Assembly (NCBI GenBank): GCA_016212295.1 | Contig: JACRGO010000215.1 | Coordinates: 1 to 20,716 of the forward strand | Direction: 5' to 3' | Length of the DNA: 20,716 bases | From: Nitrospinota bacterium | Lineage (GTDB): Bacteria; Nitrospinota; Nitrospinia; JACRGO01 | The notes under the pieces: generated by a model | Databases searched by the model: none | What the model was told of the DNA's origin: nothing | Seen by the model: the letters and a program-made list of their open reading frames with translations, nothing else | In this document: in pieces, positions 13,201-20,685 of the stretch | How positions within the stretch are numbered: position 1 is the stretch's first letter | Layout: each line of letters begins with the position of its first letter | Translations under genes and position numbers: made by a program

Positions 13201-16017
13201 TTAAATCAAAACCTTCCTTAAATATTGCCCTGTATAGGAGGAATGATTCCCCGCGACCTGCTCAGGAGTCCCCTCCGCCAATATCCTCCCGCCATCGTCG
13301 CCGCCTTCCGGTCCAAGGTCTATGACGTAATCAGCGGACTTTATGATATCAAGGTTATGCTCGATCACCACTATGGTGTTCCCCGCGTCAGTGAGGCGGT
13401 TCAGCACCGCCAGCAGATGGGCGATGTCCGCGAAGTGAAGCCCGGTGGTGGGCTCATCCAGTATGTATAAGGTCCTCCCGGTGCTCCGCCTGCTAAGCTC
13501 CTTGGCCAGCTTCACACGCTGGGCCTCGCCCCCGGAGAGGGTGGTGGCGGATTGGCCCAATTTTATATAAGATAATCCCACTTCGTTTATGATTTTCAGT
13601 TTTTCCTTCAGCGCCGGCACATTATCGAAAAACGCCAGGGCCTCCTCGGCGGTCATATCCAGCACGTCCGCTATGTTTTTTCCCTTGTATAATACGTCCA
13701 GGGTTTCCCTGTCGAACCGCCTCCCCTTGCAGACCTCGCAGGTCACGTAGATGTCCGGCAGGAAGTGCATCTCTATCTTGATTGCTCCGTCGCCCGAGCA
13801 AGCCTCGCAGCGCCCGCCCTTGACGTTGAAGCTGAACCTTCCGGTCTTGTAGCCCCTTTTCCTGGACTCCGGCACTTGCGCGAACAATTCCCGCGCGGCG
13901 GTGAAGAGCCCGGTATAGGTCGCGGGATTCGACCTCGGCGTCCGGCCTATGGGACTCTGGTTAATATCTATGACCTTGTCGATGAATTCCGCTCCGAAGA
14001 TTCCACCATGCCTCCCGGCTTTTTCCCTGGAGTTCCATATCTTCTTGAGCATGGATTTATATAGGATGTCTATCACCAGGGTGCTTTTGCCGGACCCGGA
14101 AACCCCGGTAACGCAGGTAAAGGCGCCCAAGGGAATTTTCACGTCGATTCCCTTGAGATTATTATGCGCCGCGCCTTTTATTTCCAGGAACCTGCCCATG
14201 CCTTTTCTTCTTTGCTTTGGCGTCTCGATCCTCAACTGCCCGGACAAATATTTTCCAGTGACGGAATTTGGATTCCGCAGCAGACTCTCCGGCGTGCCTT
14301 CAGCCACCACCTCTCCGCCGTGGACCCCGGCGCCAGGCCCCAGGTCCACTATATGGTCAGCGGCCAGCATGGTCTCCGGGTCATGCTCCACTACTATCAC
14401 TGTGTTTCCAATATCTCGCAGCCGGATGAGGGTGGCAAGGAGCCTCTGGTTGTCCTTCTGGTGCAGTCCGATGCTAGGCTCATCCAGTATGTACAATACC
14501 CCCACCAGGGCGGAACCAATCTGTGTGGCTAGGCGTATCCTCTGTCCTTCTCCGCCGGACAGGGTCGATGACGGCCGGTCCAGCGCAAGATAATCGAGTC
14601 CGACGTCCCGCAGGAAACCAAGGCGTTCCTCTATCTCCTTCAGGATACGTCCGGCTATGATCATTTCCTGCCCGGTGAGTTTCAGGTTCCTGAAAAAGGC
14701 AATGGCCTCCTTCACCGACATGGACGTGGCTTCAATGATTTTCAATCCTCCCACCCGGACGGACAGGCTCTCTTTTTTCAAGCGGGCGCCCTTGCAGGCA
14801 TGGCAAGGCTGGGCGCTCATGTATTGCTCTATCTCCTCCCTGGCGTACTGGGAGTCGGCTTCCTTGTGCCGTTTTTCCATGGAGGGAAGCACACCATCGA
14901 ATTCCTTTATGTATTCATACTTCTTGTTGTTCCTGTAGTAAAAAAATTCTATCTGCTCCTCTCCTGAACCGAATAACAGGACCTGGCGGATTTTGTCGCC
15001 CAGGTCCTTGAATGGGGCGTCCAGGCTGAACTTGTAATGCTCCGCCAAGGCTTCCAGGGCATGTTGGATGAATGGAGAGGTCTTGGGGTTCCACGGGCGG
15101 ATTGCGCCTTCGGCCAGGGACAGGGAGTGGTCAAGGATGACAAGCTCCTGGTCCACAATTTTTTTGATTCCGAGTCCTGAGCATTCCGGGCAGGCGCCGT
15201 GCGGACTGTTGAAGGAAAACATCCTCGGAGTCAATTCAGGATAGCTGACGCCGCAGTCGATGCAGGCGAAATTCTCGCTGAAGATCCTCTCCGACCCGTC
15301 CTCCATCAGTATCGAGACAAGCCCCTCTGAGTGCCGGAGCGCCAGTTCCACGGAGTCGGCCATCCTTTTTTTTATTCCTTCCCTGGCCACCAGCCTGTCC
15401 ACAACCAGCTCGATGTAGTGCTTTTTATTTTTATCCAGGTCCACGGTTTCGGAAAGGTCCAGGATATCGCCGTTTATACGAACGCGCACGAACCCCTTTT
15501 TCCTGAAATTTTCCAGGACCTTTTTATACTCGCCTTTTCTTCCGCGGACTATGGGGGATAGGATTTGCAGCTTGCTCCCCTCGGGAAGGGAGTCCACCTG
15601 GTCGACTATCTGCTGGACCGTTTGGGAAGAGATCTCCCTGCCGCATTGGTAGCAGTTGACCCTGCCTACCCTGGCGTACAGGAGGCGGAGGTAGTCGTAT
15701 ATTTCGGTGACCGTGCCGACGGTGGAGCGGGGATTCTTGGTGGTGGTCTTTTGCTCAATGGAGATGGCCGGGGAGAGGCCGTCTATCTGGTCCACCTCCG
15801 GCTTGGACATCTGCTCAAGGAATTGCCTGGCATAGGCGGAAAGGGACTCAACGTACCTTCTCTGCCCCTCGGCGTAGATGGTGTCGAAGGCGAGCGAGGA
15901 TTTCCCTGAGCCGCTGGGTCCGGTGACCACTATCAGCTTGTTCCTTGGGAGCCTGAGGTTGATGTTTTTCAGGTTATGTTCCCTGGCGCCCTTTATGACT
16001 ATTTCGTTTAATTGCAT
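13201..16017 (-). CDS. uvrA: UvrABC excinuclease subunit A
   Basis: UvrA scans DNA for lesions and loads UvrB in nucleotide excision repair. The 938 residues from the ATG at 16017 ([19 protein letters not shown]) contain two ABC ATPase units. The first has Walker A GPSGSGKS at 33-40, a CxxC zinc module ([10 protein letters not shown], then CPECSGLG), signature [12 protein letters not shown] and Walker [13 protein letters not shown]. The second has [11 protein letters not shown], the zinc finger CEACSGDG and CEVCKGRRF, signature [15 protein letters not shown] and [15 protein letters not shown]. All elements are intact and length is normal. The frame is open to a TTG at 16035, which adds MRTCRA and is unlikely. 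A 25-bp inverted-repeat arm begins 8 bp upstream of the ATG, and no LexA-type box was recognised. Confidence 0.98.
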   Translation of the reverse strand: MQLNEIVIKGAREHNLKNINLRLPRNKLIVVTGPSGSGKSSLAFDTIYAEGQRRYVESLSAYARQFLEQMSKPEVDQIDGLSPAISIEQKTTTKNPRSTVGTVTEIYDYLRLLYARVGRVNCYQCGREISSQTVQQIVDQVDSLPEGSKLQILSPIVRGRKGEYKKVLENFRKKGFVRVRINGDILDLSETVDLDKNKKHYIELVVDRLVAREGIKKRMADSVELALRHSEGLVSILMEDGSERIFSENFACIDCGVSYPELTPRMFSFNSPHGACPECSGLGIKKIVDQELVILDHSLSLAEGAIRPWNPKTSPFIQHALEALAEHYKFSLDAPFKDLGDKIRQVLLFGSGEEQIEFFYYRNNKKYEYIKEFDGVLPSMEKRHKEADSQYAREEIEQYMSAQPCHACKGARLKKESLSVRVGGLKIIEATSMSVKEAIAFFRNLKLTGQEMIIAGRILKEIEERLGFLRDVGLDYLALDRPSSTLSGGEGQRIRLATQIGSALVGVLYILDEPSIGLHQKDNQRLLATLIRLRDIGNTVIVVEHDPETMLAADHIVDLGPGAGVHGGEVVAEGTPESLLRNPNSVTGKYLSGQLRIETPKQRRKGMGRFLEIKGAAHNNLKGIDVKIPLGAFTCVTGVSGSGKSTLVIDILYKSMLKKIWNSREKAGRHGGIFGAEFIDKVIDINQSPIGRTPRSNPATYTGLFTAARELFAQVPESRKRGYKTGRFSFNVKGGRCEACSGDGAIKIEMHFLPDIYVTCEVCKGRRFDRETLDVLYKGKNIADVLDMTAEEALAFFDNVPALKEKLKIINEVGLSYIKLGQSATTLSGGEAQRVKLAKELSRRSTGRTLYILDEPTTGLHFADIAHLLAVLNRLTDAGNTIVVIEHNLDIIKSADYVIDLGPEGGDDGGRILAEGTPEQVAGNHSSYTGQYLRKVLI

Positions 16018-16024
16018 AGCGCGG

Positions 16025-16223
16025 CATGTCCGCAAACAAAATAAATTTCGATGTATTCAAACGTTCGATGATATTATTACGTTCCGCAATTTACGTTTTC
16101 CGCTTGAAATAAAATCAGCGTTGAATGCTTCAAGAGAAATTTATTTTGTTTGCGGACATGCGCGCTCCTGGAAACGGTTGAAAAATTTGCGCGGACAACG
16201 TAAATTTCTGAATGTAATAATAT
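16025..16223. repeat. Two interleaved inverted repeats upstream of uvrA
   Basis: Arm A at 16025-16049 (begins CATGTCCGCAAACAAAATAA) is the exact reverse complement of A' at 16136-16160 over 25 bases. Arm B at 16071-16103 matches the reverse complement of B' at 16191-16223 at 29 of 33 positions (ATATTATTAC and AATTTACGTT words). The order is A-B-A'-B', so the two stems cannot form together as simple hairpins: they would be alternatives or a pseudoknot. The whole lies in the 243-bp leader between the double-receiver gene and uvrA, on the uvrA transcript side. A MITE-like element with 25-bp terminal repeats is another reading. Confidence 0.85.
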
Positions 16224-16260
16224 ATAAGGCAGGCATGTTACAAGGAAGCGGCCCGCGCAA

Positions 16261-17217
16261 TCAATTTCTGGTGGTAAGGGCCAGGTAAATCCCGATGATC
16301 GCGCCTATGAGAGTGACTATGAACGTCAGGACAATGTGTCTCATCCTGTAAGGGGATTCTTCGACTTTTTCCATCTGGGCCAGCAAAAGCTCAGTGGTCT
16401 CGGCCAGGCGCGCGTTGAAATGGTTTTCCATGGACAGGAGCCTGGACTTTTTTACTCCCTCCCGGACCCGGGCCAGGACCTCTTCCCTGTCAAAGGGTTT
16501 TTTTATGTAATCAATGGCCCCCCCCTTCATCAAGTCAACGGCCTTGTCCTCTGACCCGTGGGCGGTCACAATGATGACAGGGAGTTCCGGGTGTTCCTTT
16601 TTGATGATTTCCAGAACCTGAGCCCCGTTCATTTCAGGCATCATGAGGTCCAAAAGGACCAAGTCCGGCTTTTCATGTTTAATCATCTCAAGCCCTTTTT
16701 TCCCGTTCACGGCCTCGACCGTGTCGTAATTTTCCTTTTCCAGTATTGCAATTAGCAGTTTAATGATCGATGGATCGTCGTCCACCAGCAAAATTTTTTC
16801 TTTCCCGGTTTTCCTCTTGGGGCGGTCCTCGAAGAGGATATCTTCCACCTTGTCCAGAAAGTCGTCCTCGTCAAACGGCTTATTCAGGACATGGTCGGCG
16901 TTAAAGTGCTTGTCACACCCTATCGTGAACCCTTCGCCATCTCTTAAGCCGTTCACCATGACGGGGGTGAGGGCCAATATGTGGAGGTCCCTGAAATGAG
17001 GATCTGATTTCAATTCGTTTATCAGGCGCAGTCCGCTTATTTGCGGGAGGGTTAACTCCAGGACCACCAGGTCCGGCTTGGAGCTTTTGACGAGCTTCAG
17101 TCCGGCCTTGCCGTCAGACGCGGATTCCACCTCATAATTCCCCTCTCCCTCAAGGGCGTCCAGCATCTTCTTCATGTAACCCGGATTGTCTTCTATGAGG
17201 ATGATTTTTTTCTTCAT
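16261..17217 (-). CDS. Double-receiver protein with degenerate first REC and C-terminal membrane anchor
   Basis: This 318-residue protein has two receiver domains. REC1 (residues 1-128) has E54 in place of the phospho-acceptor aspartate (LVVLELTLPQISG) while keeping E9-D10, T84 and K113, so it cannot be phosphorylated in the normal way and may mimic the active state. REC2 (140-260) is complete: D146-D147-D148, D190 (LVLLDLMMPEMNG), T218 and K240. A charged helix (FNARLAETTELLLAQMEKVEE) leads to a single membrane segment near residues 294-314 (HIVLTFIVTLIGAIIGIYLAL), followed by TTRN. There is no DNA-binding or enzymatic output domain. A C-terminal anchor on a tandem receiver protein is unusual and suggests a signal relay tethered to the inner membrane. 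It lies upstream of uvrA in the same direction, with no kinase next to it. Confidence 0.9.
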   Translation of the reverse strand: MKKKIILIEDNPGYMKKMLDALEGEGNYEVESASDGKAGLKLVKSSKPDLVVLELTLPQISGLRLINELKSDPHFRDLHILALTPVMVNGLRDGEGFTIGCDKHFNADHVLNKPFDEDDFLDKVEDILFEDRPKRKTGKEKILLVDDDPSIIKLLIAILEKENYDTVEAVNGKKGLEMIKHEKPDLVLLDLMMPEMNGAQVLEIIKKEHPELPVIIVTAHGSEDKAVDLMKGGAIDYIKKPFDREEVLARVREGVKKSRLLSMENHFNARLAETTELLLAQMEKVEESPYRMRHIVLTFIVTLIGAIIGIYLALTTRN

Positions 17218-17378
17218 GGCATCTGATGGAACTTTAAAAAAATTTTATAAAAGTATAGCATAGTTGGAACAGCTTTTTATATAATCCGGCCTTTGGGGTG
17301 AATTTCTTTCCCAATTATGAACTTATCGCCCCTTGGGCGGACTGAAAATAAAACACGCACAGGCAGGAAAGAATTGAC

Positions 17379-17482
17379 ATCCCCCTGGCCCCCTTTTTTA
17401 AGGGGGAATATCTCAGAAATTCCCTTATGGCGGGGAGTATCTCAGAAATTCCCCCCTGGCAAGGGGGGATCAAGGGGGGTGT
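17379..17482. repeat. C/G-run palindromic repeat with internal direct repeat
   Basis: This element fills much of the 338-bp gene-free stretch 17218-17555. CCCCCTGGCCCCC near 17381 and GGGGGGATCAAGGGGGG near 17464 form outer arms. Inner C-run/G-run hairpins lie at 17388-17405 and 17450-17468. Between them TATCTCAGAAATTCCC occurs twice, at 17409-17424 and 17438-17453. Its order of C runs, G runs, AAATTC and a terminal GGTGTG resembles the repeats at both window ends. The rest of the stretch must hold the divergent promoters of the double-receiver and MOSC genes. Confidence 0.75.
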
Positions 17483-17555
17483 GATTCATATACGCGGCCA
17501 AGGACGAGCAGCGCAACAACGCAGCGGCCCTGAAACTTTTTCTTGAGGAAACAAA

Positions 17556-18260
17556 ATGAAAAAAAGCATACTGATTTCGATCCAGGTAGGCCTCCCAAGG
17601 GAAATCATGGACAATGACCCTTCCGGCTCAGCAGGTCCCTGGTCAACCGGTCTTTTCAAGGAACCCGCGCAAGGTCCCCTCTGGCTTGGAAAAACCAATC
17701 TCGCAGGAGACGGCCAAGCCGACCTGAAAAACCACGGCGGCCCTGACAAGGCGGTCAATGCCTATCCAATTGAGCATTACGCCTTCTGGCGGAAGGAGAC
17801 CGGCAGGGCGGAACTGGCAAACGGCGCCTTCGGAGAGAATTTCACCACTGAGGGGATACTGGAGGAAACGGTTTGCATCGGCGACGTGTACTCTGTCGGG
17901 GAGGCCAAGGTACAGGTCTCCCAACCCCGGCAGCCCTGCTGGAAAATCGCCCGCCGCTGGGGAATCAAGGACCTTGCCAGGCTGGTACAGGACACGGGGC
18001 GGACCGGCTGGTACTTCCGGGTCATCCAAGAGGGAACGGTGAACTCAGGCGAGAGCATGGAACTTATAGAGCGGCCTTGCCCGGAGTGGACCCTGGCCAA
18101 GGCCAACGACATCATGCACCGGCGGGCCGAGGATAAATACCTTCGCTTGGAGCTTTCGCGGTGTCCGTATCTCTCCGTTAGCTGGCGGAATACATTGTCT
18201 GAAAGCAGCTTGAAATCGCTGACCAAACGGATCGGGGCCAGATTGAAAGGGTCAAAATAG
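17556..18260 (+). CDS. MOSC domain protein, YiiM-like
   Basis: This 234-residue protein has the YiiM-type MOSC layout: KNHGGPDKAVNAYPIEHYAFW, then NGAFGENFTTEG, IGDVYSVGEAKVQVSQPRQPCWKIARRWG with the conserved cysteine, TGRTGWYFRVIQEG, and the C-terminal 3-alpha helical domain (WTLAKANDIMHRR). MOSC domains bind the molybdenum cofactor. E. coli YiiM takes part in reducing N-hydroxylated bases such as 6-hydroxylaminopurine. Whether this protein has that activity is inference from architecture. The start is well supported by GAGGA at 17546-17550 before the ATG. It is a single gene flanked by repeats. Confidence 0.92.
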   Translation: MKKSILISIQVGLPREIMDNDPSGSAGPWSTGLFKEPAQGPLWLGKTNLAGDGQADLKNHGGPDKAVNAYPIEHYAFWRKETGRAELANGAFGENFTTEGILEETVCIGDVYSVGEAKVQVSQPRQPCWKIARRWGIKDLARLVQDTGRTGWYFRVIQEGTVNSGESMELIERPCPEWTLAKANDIMHRRAEDKYLRLELSRCPYLSVSWRNTLSESSLKSLTKRIGARLKGSK

Positions 18261-18291
18261 CAAGGAAACGCGAGGCTGACGGATTAATTTA

Positions 18292-18461
18292 ATAGTATAG
18301 GAATTTCCATTTTTTTCGTTTATAAATCAAACAGTTGCATATTAGCGGCATCAGGTGATAGTCATTGGTCAATAGTCATTTGTCATTGATAAACAGGAAG
18401 ACACCCTAATGACCAGTGACCAATGACTCTTTAAAGTCCGTCCGAAGGGCGATAAGCTCAA
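18292..18461. repeat. Dispersed repeat, long copy with 51-bp extra segment
   Basis: It matches 9215-9333 except for an additional stretch in the centre. The flanks of that stretch are 11-bp inverted repeats, GTCATTGGTCA at 18361-18371 and TGACCAATGAC at 18417-18427. Within them is a smaller stem, GTCATT at 18382-18387 and AATGAC at 18408-18413. The extra segment in reverse orientation resembles the motA-motB spacer at 5734-5775. The element ends 24 bp before the RAYT remnant, so it may be the flank of that mobile element. Confidence 0.88.
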
Positions 18462-18484
18462 AAATATTCTATGCTGACGGGGTG

Positions 18485-18736
18485 TTACGACTGGCTGTCA
18501 ACCTTTCCCCGCAGAGATTTTTTTTGGCCCAGTTTTATTTTGCCGGCCAAGCGCCTTTCCAGATATCCTTTTGTTGACCTTGTCGCTCTACGCTTCTTAC
18601 GAGGAACGGCAATGCTCTTTATAAGATATTGAAGTCTATGGAGCGCGTCTCCCCTGTTCTTTTCCTGGCCATCATTTCCTCTTACCATGACATGGTAAAA
18701 GGCCCCTGGGACATGTAAACGCGATTTTCTCGCCAT
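18485..18736 (-). pseudogene. Remnant of a REP-associated tyrosine transposase (RAYT, Y1 transposase family)
   Basis: The 83-residue frame from the ATG at 18736 starts MARKSRLHVPGAFYHVMVRG, the unmistakable N-terminus of RAYT/TnpA-REP proteins (M-A-R-x-x-R-x-x-x-P-G-A-x-Y-H-V). After NDGQ the normal sequence is lost and the frame continues as a basic tail (YLIKSIAVPRKKRRATRS), which may come from the C-terminal part of a longer homologue. The HUH metal-binding pair and the catalytic tyrosine region of a full protein of about 150-300 residues are missing, so this is an internal-deletion relic. A REP-like sequence stands just upstream at 18762-18786. Confidence 0.82.
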
Positions 18737-18761
18737 ATTGCCTTGAAATAACAACCACTAA

Positions 18762-18786
18762 ATGCCACAATTGCAAGCCTGACCCC
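18762..18786. repeat. REP-like sequence upstream of the RAYT remnant
   Basis: ATGCCACAATTGCAAGCCTG followed by ACCCC, containing the CAATTG palindrome, is the kind of sequence that commonly borders RAYT genes. It lies 26 bp before the transposase ATG, as expected for the element's 5' end. Only one copy with this exact sequence is visible in the window. Confidence 0.55.
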
Positions 18787-18845
18787 AGTTCTTTCATGCT
18801 GAATCGTCATTACCGAAAAAAGCCTGTTTATGAAAGGAGCGCGAG

Positions 18846-19418
18846 GTGGAGCTGGACAAAATCGACCGCGTCCTCCGGGCGGCGTCAACGGCCCCGATGG
18901 GAATTCCGCCGTCGGACGTGGGCGTTGTCGTTTTTCACGGAAGGGAAAAGGTCAGGGCTTTCGCGACGGACATGGCAGAGGTCTTCGGAAAATCGAGGTG
19001 GCTGGGCAGCCCGGCTTTTCTCGCCATGCTCAGGCCCTTTATGGGCAAGGCGATGTATGAGTTCCTGAAAAACTTTGTGGCGCCATTGGTCCAATTGACC
19101 CTCGAATGCAGGGAAAAAGGGATTGACTCACTGTTTTACGACGCCCCGGCGGCGCTGCTCTTCCACCAATCGCCTTACGCCGACCCTGCTGATTCGCATA
19201 TCGCCGCCACTTACGCGATGATCGCGGCGGAATCCATGGGGCTTGGGGGATGCTTGATAGGGACCGTCGCGCCGTTCATGAACATGAACAAGCGCGTCAA
19301 GGCCAAGTACGTGGCGCCGGACGGGAACAAGGCCGGGATTGTCTACGTCCTTGGATATCCGGCCTTTCATTTTCAGAAAGGGGTCCGCCGGAGGTTCGCG
19401 TCCGTGAAGCGCGTTTGA
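18846..19418 (+). CDS. Nitroreductase-family protein, 5'-truncated and probably frameshifted (likely pseudogene)
   Basis: The 190-residue frame begins at a GTG with AAAGGAG six bases upstream. The body is nitroreductase-like: VLRAASTAPMGIPPSDVGVVVF, DSHIAATYAMIAAESMGLGGCLIG and GIVYVLGYPAFHF. The N-terminal FMN-binding arm (usually an RRSxRxF type motif about 30 residues before AAsxAP) is missing. Just upstream, in another frame at 18796-18837, the DNA reads MLNRHYRKKPVYER, which looks like the end of that missing arm (YRKKPV). A one-step frameshift near 18834-18845 would join it to EVELDKIDRVL. The gene therefore seems to have lost its 5' end at the RAYT/REP junction. Without the arm, flavin binding is doubtful. 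A sequencing error at the shift is possible, but would not restore the whole N-terminus. Confidence 0.75.
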   Translation: MELDKIDRVLRAASTAPMGIPPSDVGVVVFHGREKVRAFATDMAEVFGKSRWLGSPAFLAMLRPFMGKAMYEFLKNFVAPLVQLTLECREKGIDSLFYDAPAALLFHQSPYADPADSHIAATYAMIAAESMGLGGCLIGTVAPFMNMNKRVKAKYVAPDGNKAGIVYVLGYPAFHFQKGVRRRFASVKRV

Positions 19419-19512
19419 GTTCCAGGAATGGACTATACTTTCTTAAATCTTTCCGCGACCGCCGCGATATGCCGGTGGTCAGTGCCGCAGCAGCCGCAAC
19501 CAAAGCTTTTTA

Positions 19513-19576
19513 AACCACAGATTACGCAGATTAAATTATTTTTTAAAAATCTGTGGAATCTGTGAAATCTGTGGTT
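19513..19576. repeat. Inverted repeat with CACAGATT words
   Basis: AACCACAGATTACGCAGATT at 19513-19532 pairs with 19557-19576 at 18 of 20 positions, around an AT-rich loop. It is the first structured element in the gene-free stretch 19419-19750 and could end the nitroreductase transcript. Confidence 0.8.
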
Positions 19577-19668
19577 GCTGCTGATTGCGGATTTGCAATC
19601 CCTCTTCTCGTTCCAAGCTTCCGCCTCGCGCCATTAGATTGAGGTTTATGGGCGCAAGTCCTGGGAGC

Positions 19669-19735
19669 GCGGGCGTCCCGCCCGCTATTTTAAAGCAGTA
19701 TGGCTCCATATAGCCCTGACGGGACTATGGAGCCA
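19669..19735. repeat. Two hairpins downstream of the TPR pseudogene
   Basis: GCGGGC at 19669-19674 and GCCCGC at 19680-19685 form a GC stem with a 5-base loop followed by TATTTT, terminator-like on the plus strand. A second perfect stem, TGGCTCCATA at 19701-19710 and TATGGAGCCA at 19726-19735, ends 15 bp from the stop of the minus-strand pseudogene. They may be convergent terminators or small dispersed repeats. Confidence 0.6.
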
Positions 19736-19750
19736 GCAAGGGACGGGACC

Positions 19751-20592
19751 TCAGCTTTCCTTCATCTTGGAGCGGACCAGTTCGATGTTTTCCTCGGCTT
19801 TTTTAAGTTCTGGTTTGGCCCCAATTTGCTCAAACATATTCCGTGCCTGGGTGAACTTTTCCAGGGCCGCTGGATAATTTCCCATATTCTGATAAATGGT
19901 GGCCAGGTTTCCCAAGGCAATGGCCCTGGGTTGTGTCCGCGCTCTCCTTGAGGAGCTTCATAAGGCGGTCCAAGTGGCCCCATCGCAGGAGATATTCACA
20001 AGCTGCGACAACAATATACGCCGCCCGCTCAAACTCCCCGGCCTGGTAAAAATAATCCCTGGCCTGCAGAAGGTCCTCAAGGGATTGAGACTTTTTCACC
20101 AAGTCTACGTAATACTCTCCGGCCCGGACCAGGAGCTGGGTCCGGTCCAAATCAGGGTTTTCCCTTAACCGCTCCTGGCAGGTCTCCCGCGCCAGTGCGT
20201 AAAGGGAATAGAGGGTCCCCTCTTCCCTTTGCTCCCTGGACATAAGCCCCAGCCCATGATCTCCTCCGCCTCCCTGGCAATGTCCTTCCCCTCCGCCATC
20301 CATTGCATGGCCTCCATGGGAAAAGCCTCTTCCAGAACTGAGAGCTGTTGGAGCAGGTCCTTGGACATGGCAGAGAGTTTTTCATAGGTGGCCTCCAGCA
20401 GGGTGAATGCCTTCAACTCCTTCTCCGCAGGGGCCAGATCGGACAGGGCCTCCTCCACCGTTGTGCCTTTGTCCAGATGCCTGCAAAAGATTTCGTAGGC
20501 AAAGGGGTGGCGGACCCGCACCGGGCCTTTGTCCGTGCAGCGCCGCAAGACAGGCGGAGCGGACCAGCCCTTTTAAGAAGCTGTCTTGAAAA
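19751..20592 (-). pseudogene. Frameshifted fragment of a TPR protein, possibly from a STAND-type ATPase
   Basis: Reading the minus strand, coding similarity passes through four frame segments. About 20592-20546 gives QDSFLKGLVRSACL. Then 20548 to about 20250 gives RRCTDKGPVRVRHPFAYEIF to KDIAREAEEIMGWGL. Then about 20250-19925 gives MSREQREEGTLYSLYALA, LLQARDYFYQAGEFERAAYI and HLDRLMKLLKESADTTQG. Then about 19928-19751 gives AIALGNLATIYQNMGNYPAA, LEKFTQARNMFEQIGAKPEL and a TGA stop at 19751. The last part is a clear tetratricopeptide repeat. The segment LSAMSKDLLQQLSVLEEAFP resembles the winged-helix region that joins NB-ARC/STAND ATPases to TPRs, which is a tentative reading. At least three shifts, plus truncation at the terminal repeat, mark it as a decayed gene. 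Confidence 0.8.
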
Positions 20593-20685
20593 AATGTTTA
20601 CCCTGAAGCACGTATATGAGGTTTGAATAAAAAGCCCGCTGACACACCCCGGCCTTCGGCCACCCCTCTCAAGAGGGGAATTTTT
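20572..20685. repeat. Dispersed GC-rich palindromic repeat, right copy (inverted relative to 34-143)
   Basis: The blocks at 20642-20685 and 20572-20594 match 34-77 and 121-143 in reverse orientation (43 of 44 and 23 of 23). The 20572-20594 block coincides with the first readable codons of the TPR pseudogene, so the element marks the truncation point of that gene. Confidence 0.85.

Noticed and set aside
16018-16035. Six-residue N-terminal extension of UvrA from a TTG
   Set aside because: Family members start at [18 protein letters not shown]. The extension would be read from within the inverted-repeat arm.
16018-16260. LexA/SOS box controlling uvrA
   Set aside because: No CTGT-N8-ACAG or GAAC-N4-GTTC site was found. 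GTTCGATG and GAACGTTTGAAT lack the second half-site.
17379-17482. CRISPR array or tandem-repeat locus
   Set aside because: Only two copies of a 16-base word occur with C/G-run hairpins between them. There is no regular repeat-spacer pattern and no cas gene.
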